Below the pieces are notes generated by a model, which was not told the DNA's origin, did no database searches, and was given only the letters and a program-made list of their open reading frames with translations. A DNA stretch of 64,000 bases from Anaerostipes sp. 992a (lineage in GTDB: Bacteria > Bacillota > Clostridia > Lachnospirales > Lachnospiraceae). A program made the translations under genes and the position numbers. The stretch covers positions 468,001-532,000 of the forward strand of contig NZ_MJIG01000003.1 in the NCBI RefSeq assembly GCF_001940245.1, written 5' to 3'. Positions 28,259 to 37,169 of the stretch are shown piece by piece. How positions within the stretch are numbered: the stretch's first letter is position 1; the number at the start of each line of letters is the position of its first letter.

Positions 28259-28359
28259 ATCCGAGGTAAAAAATAAACACGCTATCTGTAATCTGACCGG
28301 TGCCAAAAGGTGGTCAGAGGTTTCGGATAGGGGAAGATTAACAAAATGGAGGAAAAACA

Positions 28360-29091
28360 ATGAGCGTTATTTCAATGAAACAGTTATTAGAAGCAGGTGT
28401 ACACTTTGGTCACCAGACAAGAAGATGGAACCCTAAAATGGCTCCTTACATCTACACAGAACGTAATGGTATCTACATCATCGACTTACAGAAATCTGTA
28501 GGAATGGTTGACGATGCTTACAATGCAGTAAAAGATTGTGTAGCGAACGGAGGAAAGATTCTTTTCGTTGGTACAAAGAAACAGGCACAGGATTCTATTA
28601 AAGCAGAAGCAGAACGCTGTGGTATGTTCTACGTAAACCAGAGATGGTTAGGTGGAATGTTAACAAACTTCAAAACAATCCAGAGCAGAATCGCACAGTT
28701 AAAGAGAATCGAAGCTATGCAGGAAGATGGAACTTTTGATGTTTTACCTAAGAAAGAAGTCATTGAATTAAAGAAACAGATGGAAAAACTGGAAAAGAAC
28801 TTAGGCGGAATTAAAGATATGAAAGAAATTCCTGATATGATCTTCGTAGTTGATCCAAGAAAAGAAAGAATCTGTATTCAGGAAGCACATGCATTAGGAA
28901 TCCCACTTGTTGGTATTGCTGATACAAACTGTGATCCAGAAGAATTAGATTACGTAATCCCAGGTAACGATGATGCCATCAGAGCTGTAAAATTAATCGT
29001 TTCTAAAATGGCAGATGCTGTAATCGAAGCAAACCAGGGTGCAGATGCAGAAGCTGAAGCGGAAGAAGTAGTAGCAGAAGACGCTGAATAA
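28360..29091 (+). CDS. rpsB: 30S ribosomal protein S2
   Basis: 243-residue uS2, an essential 30S subunit component at the head-body junction. Recognised from [22 protein letters not shown] and the FVDPRKE-like [32 protein letters not shown] region (shown in part). SD GGAGG at 28348. The acidic C-terminal tail is typical. Cotranscribed with tsf, 23 bases downstream. Confidence 0.98.
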   Translation: MSVISMKQLLEAGVHFGHQTRRWNPKMAPYIYTERNGIYIIDLQKSVGMVDDAYNAVKDCVANGGKILFVGTKKQAQDSIKAEAERCGMFYVNQRWLGGMLTNFKTIQSRIAQLKRIEAMQEDGTFDVLPKKEVIELKKQMEKLEKNLGGIKDMKEIPDMIFVVDPRKERICIQEAHALGIPLVGIADTNCDPEELDYVIPGNDDAIRAVKLIVSKMADAVIEANQGADAEAEAEEVVAEDAE

Positions 29092-29114
29092 TTATTGATA
29101 CGGAGGATAACATC

Positions 29115-30050
29115 ATGGCTATCACAGCAAAAATGGTAAAAGAATTAAGAGATATGACTGGTGCAGGAATGATGGACTGCAAGAAAGCTCTTACAAATAC
29201 AGATGGTGATATGGATGCAGCTGTTGAATACTTAAGAGAAAATGGCTTAGCAAAAGCAGCAAAAAAAGCTGGACGTATCGCAGCTGAAGGTATTGTAAAA
29301 ACTGTTGTTTCTGAAGATGAAACAAAAGCAGCGCTTGTTGAAGTTAACTCTGAAACAGACTTCGTTGCTAAAAATGCTGATTTCCAGGCATATGTAGCAG
29401 AAGTTGCTGATCAGGCTTTAACAACAACAGCAGCTGATATCGATGCATTCTTAGCAGAATCTTCTCAGGCTGAAGAAGGAAAAACTGTAAAAGAAGCTTT
29501 AGACGGAAAAATCGCTATCATCGGAGAAAACCTTAAAATCAGAAGATTTGAACAGGTTGAAAACAAAGAAGGTTTCGTAGCTTCTTACACTCATATGGGT
29601 GGAAAAATCGGTGTATTAGTTAGCGTAACAACAGATGTTGTAAACGATGCTGTTAAAGAAATGGCTAAGAACATCGCTATGCAGGTTGCAGCTTTAAATC
29701 CTAAATACACAGACCGCAGCGAAGTAAGTGCAGAATACATCGCACATGAAGAAGAAGTTCTTTTAGCTCAGATTGAAAACGATCCTAAAGAATCTCAGAA
29801 ACCTGAAAAAGTAAAACAGGGTATGGTAAAAGGACGTATCAACAAAGAATTAAAAGAAATCTGCTTAATGGATCAGGTTTACGTAAAAGCAGAAGACGGA
29901 AAACAGATCGTTTCTAAATACGTAGCAGAAGTTGCAAAAGCAAACAGTGCTAAGATTGCTGTAAAAGGATTTGTTCGTTTCGAAACTGGTGAAGGTATCG
30001 AAAAGAAACAGGAAGATTTTGCAGCAGAAGTTGCAGCTCAGATGAAATAA
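29115..30050 (+). CDS. tsf: Elongation factor Ts
   Basis: 311-residue guanine nucleotide exchange factor for EF-Tu. N-terminal UBA-like domain AKMVKELRDMTGAGMMDCKKAL, then TDFVAKN and a C-terminal dimerisation region. Conserved partner of rpsB. A terminator at 30260 follows after about 210 bases of AT-rich DNA in which I see no gene. Confidence 0.98.
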   Translation: MAITAKMVKELRDMTGAGMMDCKKALTNTDGDMDAAVEYLRENGLAKAAKKAGRIAAEGIVKTVVSEDETKAALVEVNSETDFVAKNADFQAYVAEVADQALTTTAADIDAFLAESSQAEEGKTVKEALDGKIAIIGENLKIRRFEQVENKEGFVASYTHMGGKIGVLVSVTTDVVNDAVKEMAKNIAMQVAALNPKYTDRSEVSAEYIAHEEEVLLAQIENDPKESQKPEKVKQGMVKGRINKELKEICLMDQVYVKAEDGKQIVSKYVAEVAKANSAKIAVKGFVRFETGEGIEKKQEDFAAEVAAQMK

Positions 30051-30259
30051 ATCAGTAATTGTTCTGATTTATAAAAAGACTAATAAATCATTGATAAATG
30101 GCTTAAAATAAGGATTTTTACATTGTTTGCAGTATAACATATTATACTCAAGCATAAATTGAATTATCTTCTGATAAGTTTACGCAATTTAGCAGTCATT
30201 AATCAAATTTATAGTGTTCAAAACTTATGTATATTAAAAATTAAAATTAATACTCATTG

Positions 30260-30302
30260 AAATAAAAGGTAGGTAATAGTGTTATCTGCCTTTTATTTTT
30301 TT
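30260..30302 (+). terminator. rpsB-tsf terminator, intron target
   Basis: A 12-bp stem AATAAAAGGTAG/CTGCCTTTTATT (30261-30272 and 30286-30297, one G-U) and a T tail. The outer group II intron begins at about 30305, right behind the T tail. Confidence 0.8.
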
Positions 30303-30304
30303 GT

Positions 30305-30342
30305 GTGCGCCCGGCGAGCGCACGTTCTAACGAGTGAAAGTC
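30305..30342 (+). mobile_element. 5' end of truncated outer group II intron (twintron)
   Basis: GTGCGC...GCGCAC hairpin followed by TTCTAACGAGTGAAAGTC. This parallels the first 40 bases of the intron at 14509 (hairpin, TCTAACGGGTGAAAGTCCCG). The segment stops at GTGAAAGTC, where the inner intron begins with GTGTG. It continues at 32272 with CCGAATCCGCC. Joining 30342 to 32272 recreates GTGAAAGTCCCGAA, identical to the intron at 14509. Confidence 0.7.
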
Positions 30343-32271
30343 GTGTGTTCTGCAAGCTGTTATCAGCTTGCCAGTGAAAGTCTGGTCAAGGTAATCGCCA
30401 GTGAGCCTTGTAGCGAACCTCCAATGCTTTTGGGTGACCGATTGTGTTGAAGCGAGGTATGCCTGTGAGAAACAGGTGCAAAATAGCAGTCCGTAACATA
30501 AAGTGAATCCTGTAGCATCGTTACGTTAGCCCTGTAAGGGGACAAGAGGGAGTCGAGTCACTGACTTTCTGACGAAGACCATGGAAGATGTGAAGATACT
30601 GGAGTACAGCATTGAAGAACCCTTCGGTGTAGAGGGGCGGAATGTTATGAAAGTTGATAACGGAACAGAAGAGATTTCATATCATCATATAACCACAAGT
30701 ATGTAACTGAGGATATAAGCACGCATGCGAAATTTCTTGGGAAGTGGTATGAGAAGTCGGAAGAGCCCATAGTATCTATGAACTATTGGTAAGAAAAACA
30801 ATAGGAGAAAAGGGGCTCTGCTTTAATCATGATTAACGGGAAGGTAAGGGATAGTGCATGCCAAATATTGGACAACAACACTCAATTGAAAAACCACGAC
30901 AACTTCAACGTAATCTATACCTGGCAGCCAAAAAGGATAAGCAACGCAGATTTCATGCGTTGTATGACCGTATCTTTCGCCTGGATATTTTGTGGCGGGC
31001 ATGGAAAGAAGTGCGAGAAAACAAGGGGAGTGCTGGGATCGACGGCATTACCTTCGAAATGATTGAGGAATACGGAGTAGAAGAATACTTGTTGGATATT
31101 CAAGAGGATTTGCAGAATAAGAAATACAGACCTAAGCCGGTAAAGAGAGTATACATTCCAAAACCGGATGGGAAGCAAAGACCATTGGGAATACCGACTA
31201 TTAGAGACAGGATTGTGCAACAAGCCTGTAAGATAGTGATAGAACCTGTCTTTGAAGCAAACTTTCTAGATAGTTCTTATGGATTTCGCCCTAAAAGAGA
31301 TGCAAAACAGGCTACAGAAAAAGTGAAAAAAGAATTGTATAAAAACTGGTATGTAGTAGATGCAGACATACAGGGATACTTTGACAACATCAATCATGAA
31401 ATACTACTGGGATTATTAAATCGTCGAATCAGTGATAGAAGGGTCATTAAGTTATGCAGACAGTGGTTACAAGCAGGAGTCATTGAAAATGGAAAATATT
31501 ATCCAACGGAAAAAGGTTCACCGCAAGGAGGAGTTATTAGTCCGCTACTAGCGAATATTTATCTCCATGTATTAGATTCTTACTGGGAAAACCACAAGGA
31601 ATTGGGTGCTATAGTCGGATATGCAGATGATGCAGTGATTGTATGCAGAACAAGAAAGGATGCAGAGATAGCATTTGAACATCTGAAAAGAATAATGGAA
31701 AGACTGAAACTGACATTGAATCCGCAGAAAACAAAGATTGTAGATATGAATAAGGAGAGCTTTGACTTTCTTGGATTCCGTTATCAGAAGTTTGGTAAAA
31801 CTAAATGTGGACGGAAGTTACCTTACATGATGCCAAGTAAAAAGGCGATGAAAAAAGTAAAGGATGCAATCAGAGTTATCACTTGCAGAAAATCAGCCTA
31901 TGAGGGTCTGGAGCAAAAAGTGGAGAAATTAAATCCGCTCATAAGAGGATGGAGAAACTACTTTCAGCATGGAAACTCAACAAAACGGTTTAAACAGCTT
32001 GATGAATACGTGTGGATGAAGCTATGGAGACGGGTGTATTACAGGCGAAAACAGAAGAAATACAGAGGGCATGTGCTGTATGGATTTCGGAAGTGGTATG
32101 CTAACAGTGGAATAGAGTACTTTTATTATCCAAATAAGAAAAGATATGAGACAGTCTTTTGAATGCTGTAGGAAGAAGATTATCGGAAAGCCGTGTGAGG
32201 GAGAACCTCATGCACGGTTTGAGGTGGCAGGCGATGGAAACGGAAATTACCGCGCCATCGCTTGACCCTAC
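30343..32271 (+). mobile_element. Inner group II intron inserted in another intron
   Basis: About 1929 bases. Starts with consensus GTGTG, has its own CCAGTGAAAGTCTGG element (30371-30385 region), encodes a maturase, and carries a classic domain V (about 32188-32221, GCCGTG...GCACGG). A domain VI-like hairpin GCGATGG/CCATCGC (about 32231-32261) follows, then a 3' end CTAC at 32271. Both ends agree with group II boundary rules (GUGYG and AY) and cleanly interrupt the outer intron. Confidence 0.75.
30858..32162 (+). CDS. ltrA: Group II intron reverse transcriptase/maturase (inner intron)
   Basis: 434-residue intron-encoded protein, clearly different from the maturase at 14987. RT motifs include IPKPDGKQRPLGIPTIRDR, YGFRPKRDAKQA, GSPQGGVISPLLANI and catalytic YADDAVIV; the maturase domain contains LNPLIRGWRNYFQHGN. 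No HNH endonuclease domain is evident. The ATG at 30858 follows AAGGTAAGGGAT. It should splice and mobilise the inner intron. The frame is open through the full family length. Confidence 0.9.
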   Translation: MPNIGQQHSIEKPRQLQRNLYLAAKKDKQRRFHALYDRIFRLDILWRAWKEVRENKGSAGIDGITFEMIEEYGVEEYLLDIQEDLQNKKYRPKPVKRVYIPKPDGKQRPLGIPTIRDRIVQQACKIVIEPVFEANFLDSSYGFRPKRDAKQATEKVKKELYKNWYVVDADIQGYFDNINHEILLGLLNRRISDRRVIKLCRQWLQAGVIENGKYYPTEKGSPQGGVISPLLANIYLHVLDSYWENHKELGAIVGYADDAVIVCRTRKDAEIAFEHLKRIMERLKLTLNPQKTKIVDMNKESFDFLGFRYQKFGKTKCGRKLPYMMPSKKAMKKVKDAIRVITCRKSAYEGLEQKVEKLNPLIRGWRNYFQHGNSTKRFKQLDEYVWMKLWRRVYYRRKQKKYRGHVLYGFRKWYANSGIEYFYYPNKKRYETVF

Positions 32272-32571
32272 CCGAATCCGCCCGGCAGTGGGAAGGATAT
32301 AGCCGAACAGCAAGGACGTCACCGTGAGGTGGGGTCTGAAGGAGGCTGCAGGCAAACCGCTGACCCGACGAACAGAAATCTCATTAGGCTATGAAACGCG
32401 GATGAGGTCGCTCAACAGACAAAAGTCCAATAACTGCACGGAGCGTGAATAGTAGATGAGGCGTGGTATAAGCGGGAAAGAACGTGTGAGTACCCGGGGA
32501 GGTTTTACGGACAGGAGCAATACGATATAACATTCGAGTTCCTGGTCGAAAAAGGTTTATCGTGAGAAGTC
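32272..32571 (+). mobile_element. 3' continuation of truncated outer group II intron
   Basis: Base-level similarity to domain I of the intron at 14509: shared TATAGCCGAACAGCAAGG, GTGAGGTGG..TCTGAAGGA, GACAGAAATC-like and GTGAGAA stretches in the same order and spacing. It breaks off at GTGAGAAGTC (32571). No maturase gene, domain V or domain VI follows, so the outer intron cannot splice on its own. Confidence 0.7.
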
Positions 32572-32686
32572 TATGTTAACCGTGTTCCGGAACATAAAGC
32601 AAATTGGTATTTACCAATGGCGTTGAGATTGAATCTGGTAGCAATTTGTCTGAATAGAGTTGAGCGTAGGAGAAAGAAGGGAAAAC

Positions 32687-32809
32687 ATGGGTAAATATGA
32701 TTCTTTGTGGAAATATATCGCAGAGCAGGATAATGATAGGATAAAACTCTCATTTAGTGAAATCGAGCAGATTTCAGGTGTGGAGCTTAACCATTCCTTT
32801 TTGAACTGA
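32687..32809 (+). pseudogene. Short remnant of a small conserved protein
   Basis: A 40-codon ORF beginning MGKYDSLWKYIAEQDNDRIK and ending HSFLN. The start resembles a family of small Firmicutes proteins beginning MGKYDPLW, which are normally about twice as long, so this looks like an N-terminal fragment ended by a premature stop. AGAAGGG precedes the ATG. I cannot name the family. Confidence 0.4.
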
Positions 32810-32955
32810 GAGCCTTAATCTCAATCGTGTTCTTTGATATGTAGAAAAGGAACAACAGGTTGTTACTCTTACAGCTGCTATAATGCATATTGTCTACGAT
32901 ATGGTTGCCCAGAATGTAAAGACTCCATTTATCAGTATTCCTGAGAGAGACGCAG

Positions 32956-33189
32956 ATGATGCTTGAACCTTTGGATGAGACTACCAGAGATACATTACAG
33001 ACAGCATTTAATGCCTTGATTCAGACGCCATCCTGGCATTTCGTGTTAAGCCCTGTGGATTTAGATGGAGTTGCGGTGTTGACAGCTAAAAATGGATTTT
33101 CTTTAATTGATGTTGAGGTATTTGTTGGGATAATAGCAATTTGCATTATACTAATAGCAAGGAACGTTTGGAAAAAGGAAACAAAATAA
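32956..33189 (+). CDS. Hypothetical protein, 77 aa, with C-terminal membrane segment
   Basis: Starts MMLEPLDETTRDTLQTAF and has a hydrophobic segment at about residues 52-69 (VFVGIIAICIILIARNVW) followed by a basic tail. The SD is poor. Another frame just upstream (up to 32967) also looks protein-like, ending in FISIPERDADDA, so this may be the rear half of a frameshifted gene. No family recognised. It lies between the truncated outer intron and intron copy 2. Confidence 0.35.
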   Translation: MMLEPLDETTRDTLQTAFNALIQTPSWHFVLSPVDLDGVAVLTAKNGFSLIDVEVFVGIIAICIILIARNVWKKETK

Positions 33190-33202
33190 AAATTTTAGGA
33201 TC

Positions 33203-33239
33203 AGACCAGAACTTGCAATAGGTTCTGGTCTTATTGTTT
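33203..33239 (+). terminator. Terminator-like hairpin, group II intron target
   Basis: Stem AGACCAGAAC/GTTCTGGTCT (33203-33212 and 33222-33231), 9-base loop, tail TTATTGTTT, then intron copy 2. The TTGTTT just before the intron is shared with the insertion site of copy 1. Confidence 0.75.
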
Positions 33240-35086
33240 GCGCGCCATGGGCGCGCTCTAACGGGTGAAAGTCCCGAACACGCCTAGGCAACGAGGAAGT
33301 GTATAGCCGAACAGCAAGGGTGTCCATCGTGAGGTGGAATCTGAAGGAAGCTGTAAGCAAACTCTTGGTCCGACGGACAGAAATCACATATAAGGCTCGG
33401 AAATACGGATAAGTCTGCAAAAGGAGATGAAGTCCAAAAGTTGCTGGAAGTACGAGTAAATGTGGCGGATAGATGAGAGGAAAGAGCGTGCACCTTAAGC
33501 GTGGAGGTCTCACAGAGGTATCATCAGCCTAGTAACAACGAACTGTGAGAAATCAGCCGAGCCCATAGTAGTGAAGAAGTCTCTGTAATGGGGATGGAGT
33601 GAAGGGGCGAACAATCAATCAGTTTGAGTATGTCTCGTATTGCAGAAATGACAACATCTGCCGTAACCAATCGGGTAAAAGATGGTCAAATCAAGCGAGA
33701 CGGAAAGGAAAGAACGCATGGACACAAGTAATCTAATGGAGCAGATATTATCTAGTGATAATCTCAACAGAGCATATCTGCAAGTCGTACGAAACAAAGG
33801 TGCAGAGGGAGTGGACGGAATGAAGTACACAGAACTCAAGGAACATCTTGCAAAGAACGGCGAAATCATCAAGGAACAGTTGAGGACAAGAAAATACAAA
33901 CCTCAACCAGTACGAAGAGTGGAGATACCAAAGCCTGATGGTGGTGTCAGAAACCTAGGAGTACCAACGGTAACAGACAGATTTGTACAACAAGCCATTG
34001 CACAGGTACTAACACCAATCTATGAGGAACAATTCCATGACCACAGTTATGGATTCAGACCGAATAGGTGTGCACAACAAGCAATCCTAACAGCACTTGA
34101 TATGATGAATGATGGTAATGATTGGATTGTAGACATTGACTTGGAAAAGTTCTTTGACACAGTAAATCATGACAAGCTGATGACCTTAATTGGAAGAACA
34201 ATCAAGGATGGAGATGTCATCTCCATTGTGAGAAAGTATCTTGTCAGTGGAATTATGATTGATGATGAGTATGAAGACTCTGTAATAGGAACACCGCAAG
34301 GAGGAAATCTTTCTCCGCTATTAGCGAATATCATGCTCAATGAACTTGACAAAGAAATGGAAAAGCGAGGGCTCAATTTCGCGAGATATGCGGATGACTG
34401 TATCATTATGGTTGGGAGTGAAATGTCTGCAAATCGAGTAATGAGAAATATCTCTCGATTCATTGAGGAGAAACTAGGGCTTAAGGTCAACATGACAAAG
34501 AGTAAAGTGGATAAACCGCAAGGACTCAAATACCTTGGATTTGGATTCTATTTTGATTCAAGAGCACACCAATACAAGGCGAAGCCACATGCAAAATCAG
34601 TTGAGAAATTCAAGAAGAGGATGAAGGAACTCACCTGTCGTAGCTGGGGTGTAAGCAACAGCTACAAAGTGGAGAAACTCAATCAACTTATCAGAGGATG
34701 GGTTAACTACTTCAAGATAGGGAGTATGAAACATCTGTGCAGAGAAATGGATAAACATATCCGATTCAGACTTCGTATGTGTATATGGAAACAATGGAAA
34801 ACACCACAAAACAGGGCAAAGAATTTAATGAAACTAGGCGTGCCCCAATGGGCAGCAAAGCGAACATCCTACGCTAAAGGGTTCGCAAGAGTATGTCGAG
34901 GTTCAGATGTATGCCAAGCTATAAGCAATAAGAGACTAACCTCATTCGGATTAGTCTCAATGTTAGATTACTACACCGAAAGGTGTGTTACTTGTTAAGT
35001 TGATTGAACCGCCGTGTACCGAACGGTACGCACGGTGGTGTGAGAGGTCGGAATTTCTCAATCAAGAGAAATTCCTCCTACTCGAT
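33240..35086 (+). mobile_element. Group II intron, copy 2
   Basis: Same length (1847 bases) and, as far as I can read, the same sequence as the intron at 14509, including the maturase gene and the domain V/VI hairpins. It is in the same orientation, 18,731 bases downstream. The flanks differ: GAAGTTG follows here and ATAGGAA follows copy 1. Recent transposition or gene conversion is implied. Confidence 0.88.
33718..34998 (+). CDS. ltrA: Group II intron reverse transcriptase/maturase (copy 2)
   Basis: Protein identical to the copy at 14987, with the same RT motifs (ARYADDCIIM, GTPQGGNLSPLLANI) and maturase domain. ATG 33718 has SD GGAAAGGA; an in-frame ATG at 33682 is the alternative. Both copies appear intact, so either can supply maturase in trans. 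Confidence 0.93.
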   Translation: MDTSNLMEQILSSDNLNRAYLQVVRNKGAEGVDGMKYTELKEHLAKNGEIIKEQLRTRKYKPQPVRRVEIPKPDGGVRNLGVPTVTDRFVQQAIAQVLTPIYEEQFHDHSYGFRPNRCAQQAILTALDMMNDGNDWIVDIDLEKFFDTVNHDKLMTLIGRTIKDGDVISIVRKYLVSGIMIDDEYEDSVIGTPQGGNLSPLLANIMLNELDKEMEKRGLNFARYADDCIIMVGSEMSANRVMRNISRFIEEKLGLKVNMTKSKVDKPQGLKYLGFGFYFDSRAHQYKAKPHAKSVEKFKKRMKELTCRSWGVSNSYKVEKLNQLIRGWVNYFKIGSMKHLCREMDKHIRFRLRMCIWKQWKTPQNRAKNLMKLGVPQWAAKRTSYAKGFARVCRGSDVCQAISNKRLTSFGLVSMLDYYTERCVTC

Positions 35087-35160
35087 TGAAGTTGTATAAT
35101 AAACATGACATATAGTTGTCGTATTTACTTTGCTATCATAATCATAGCAGTGGCGGTGCC

Positions 35161-35229
35161 CGAAATCAAAGATTTCGACCGCTGTTGCATGGGATTTGTG
35201 ACCCAAATCAAAGATTTGGACAAATCTCC
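35161..35229 (+). repeat. Two similar small hairpins upstream of the WYL regulator
   Basis: CGAAATC-AAA-GATTTCG at 35161-35177 and CCAAATC-AAA-GATTTGG at 35213-35229. Both share the core AAATCAAAGATTT. The second ends 19 bases before the ATG at 35248, so they could be operators or RNA hairpins in the leader. Confidence 0.5.
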
Positions 35230-35247
35230 AAAGGAGTTTGACAGACC

Positions 35248-36168
35248 ATGAAAATAGACAGATTGATCGGAATCCTTTCCGTACTGCTTCAAAAGGAGAA
35301 AACTACTGCACCGGAACTGGCAGAAAGATTTGAGGTTTCCAGAAGAACGATCAACAGAGATATTGAAAATCTTTGCAAGGCAGGGATTCCAATTCAGACA
35401 TCTCAGGGGGCAGGGGGAGGTATCTCTATCATGGAGGGTTTCTCTATGGATCGCACCCTTTTGACATCGAAAGACATGAAGATGATTCTGGCGGGACTGC
35501 GCAGTCTTGACAGTGTGAGCGGGAGCCATTATTACGGACAGCTCATGGAAAAAATAAAGCCGGGTTCATCGGATATTGTTACGGGAAGCGATGCCATTCT
35601 TATCGACCTTTCTTCCTGGAATAAGGATGCAATCGCTCCAAAGGTTTCTTTCATTCAGGATGCAATAGAGGCGAGAACAATTCTTGACTTTGATTATTAT
35701 GCACCGTCCGGAGATACCCACAGGGAAATAGAACCGTATTACCTGATTTTCAAATGGTCAAGCTGGTATGTGTATGGATTTTGTCTGATGAGGCAGGATT
35801 TTCGCATGTTTAAGCTGAATCGTATGAGTGAAATCAGATGCATGGAACGGCATTTTGAAATGCGTAATGTACCGGCACCAGACCTGTCAATTGACAGGCT
35901 TTATCCTCCTGAGATAAAGGTAAAGGCTATTGTGGAACCCAAGATGAAGTGGCGTTTGATTGAAGAATTTGGGCCGGAGTGTTTTACGGTAAGGGATGAT
36001 GGTCGACTGTTGTTTTCCGGCTTCTATTCAGATGAAGACAGTTTGCTTGTCTGGCTTCTCACTTTTGGAGATCAAATGAAGCTGCTGGAGCCGGATTTGC
36101 TCAAAGAAAAACTCCTGAATATTGCAAATAATATTAAGAAGATTTATGGAGATGATTTGCATGAGTAA
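35248..36168 (+). CDS. WYL-domain transcriptional regulator (YafY-like)
   Basis: 306-residue DNA-binding regulator. N-terminal HTH (residues about 1-60: LAERFEVSRRTINRDIENLCKAGIPI) and a central WYL domain (about 135-210: HREIEPYYLIFKWSSWYVYGFC) that commonly senses a nucleotide or small ligand. The C-terminal WCX-like region is complete. First intact gene of the accessory region; the target is unknown. SD AAAGGAG upstream. The last 8 bases overlap a short ORF fragment starting at 36161. Confidence 0.88.
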   Translation: MKIDRLIGILSVLLQKEKTTAPELAERFEVSRRTINRDIENLCKAGIPIQTSQGAGGGISIMEGFSMDRTLLTSKDMKMILAGLRSLDSVSGSHYYGQLMEKIKPGSSDIVTGSDAILIDLSSWNKDAIAPKVSFIQDAIEARTILDFDYYAPSGDTHREIEPYYLIFKWSSWYVYGFCLMRQDFRMFKLNRMSEIRCMERHFEMRNVPAPDLSIDRLYPPEIKVKAIVEPKMKWRLIEEFGPECFTVRDDGRLLFSGFYSDEDSLLVWLLTFGDQMKLLEPDLLKEKLLNIANNIKKIYGDDLHE

Positions 36169-36289
36169 GAAAAAAGTATTGTATGTTTTACTGGATGTAT
36201 CACCTGATTTGGATGTGAAAGAGGCACAGGAACTGGATTTTGATACGCGGCAATGCATGGAAACGGACAAAGTCAGAAGCACTGGATGA
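36161..36289 (+). pseudogene. Short ORF fragment after the WYL gene
   Basis: 42 codons beginning MSKKKVLYVLLD and overlapping the WYL stop codon. The first residues resemble the start of DJ-1/PfpI proteins, but similarity is too short to be sure. It ends at a TGA and is followed by other gene fragments, so it is best read as debris. Confidence 0.3.
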
Positions 36290-36309
36290 TTTTGTGAGGA
36301 AATCTCACA

Positions 36310-36630
36310 TTGGTTGGCGGGGTGGAACCATTCGTCAAAGACTATGTTTGCCCGGACGGATGTGTGTGCTTTCGTATGAAGGCAATAGGCGTGCTGTATG
36401 CAATAGCATATACGCTGAAGATGAGCTATAAGACAGATTACAAAATCCAGGAATTCATTACAAAAGAAAATTTTACATGGGCAGTTCAGACCGCAGAAAA
36501 GAAGAAGGGACTGAATTGCTCCGGTGCGGAGTTCATGACCATCGAAGAAGGACTCTGTGTTCAGATTATGCATATCGGACCATTCGATGATGAACCTGAA
36601 ACCGTAAAAAAGATGGATGCATCTGAATGA
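36310..36630 (+). pseudogene. GyrI-like small-molecule-binding domain remnant
   Basis: The stretch AIAYTLKMSYKTDYKI and the later MTIEEGLCVQIMHIGPFDDEPETVKKMD are typical of GyrI-like proteins of about 200 residues. The middle of the domain (the VPPLEG..W block) is missing between KIQEF and ITKENF, and the C-terminus is lost. No proper start or SD. It runs into the ClbS-like fragment, with a 14-base overlap in another frame. Confidence 0.6.
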
Positions 36631-36979
36631 ATGGCATCTGCTTCTTCTTGAATGGATCAAAAATCGCGAAAACGAGGACAACAAACCATTTCTTATGGAA
36701 GGATATAACTGGAAAACCTATGGAGATATGAATATGGTTTTCTGGAAACGCTGTCAGAATGTTTCCGAAGAGGAAGCACTGGAACGTTTCAAAGCTTCCC
36801 ATGCAAGGGTCATGGAAGCACTGGATACTTTTACACAGGAAGAACTGTTTACCAACACCTATTATCCCTGGGTGGGAGGAAGCTGTATCGGAAGTTATTT
36901 CATCAGTACCACCAGCTCGCATTATGACTGGGCCTTGAAGAAGATGAGAGCCCATAAAAAGATTGTAGTTGGAAAGTAA
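36617..36979 (+). pseudogene. Truncated ClbS/DfsB-family protein
   Basis: The 120 codons match the C-terminal two thirds of ClbS/DfsB four-helix-bundle proteins: NEWHLLLLEWI, MEGYNWKTYGDMN, EELFTNTYYPW and TTSSHYDWALKKMR. Family members start with about 55 further residues, which are absent; the fragment begins directly after the GyrI-like remnant. Some ClbS relatives detoxify colibactin. This copy is probably non-functional. Confidence 0.65.
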
Positions 36980-36990
36980 GAAAGACAAAC

Positions 36991-37158
36991 TTGTGCAAGA
37001 ATTGTCGAGAAGACGGATTGCTGAACGGACAGTTGAAACCAGCTTATAATGTCCAGATCGCTGTGGAGAATTATTTCATCATCCATAGTTATGTGAGCAA
37101 TGACCGTACCGATTACAATACACTGATCCCTGTTATGGAAAAGACAAAACAGCAGAAC
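36991..37158 (+). mobile_element. IS1182-family transposase fragment
   Basis: The translated piece NGQLKPAYNVQIAVENYFI followed by SNDRTDYNTLIPVMEK matches the central DDE-domain signature of IS1182-type transposases. Only about 55 codons remain, with neither end of the element visible. It joins directly to an alpha/beta hydrolase fragment near 37160. Confidence 0.65.
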
Positions 37159-37169
37159 AGGCAAAGTAT

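Noticed and set aside
30132-30147. GTATAA/TTATAC palindrome after tsf
   Set aside because: Short and in very AT-rich DNA, with no promoter or gene that it would control.
36317-36330. GGGTGGAACC resembling the T-box antiterminator motif
   Set aside because: It lies in the coding remnant of the GyrI-like gene, has no specifier stem, terminator or amino-acid gene downstream, and is probably chance.
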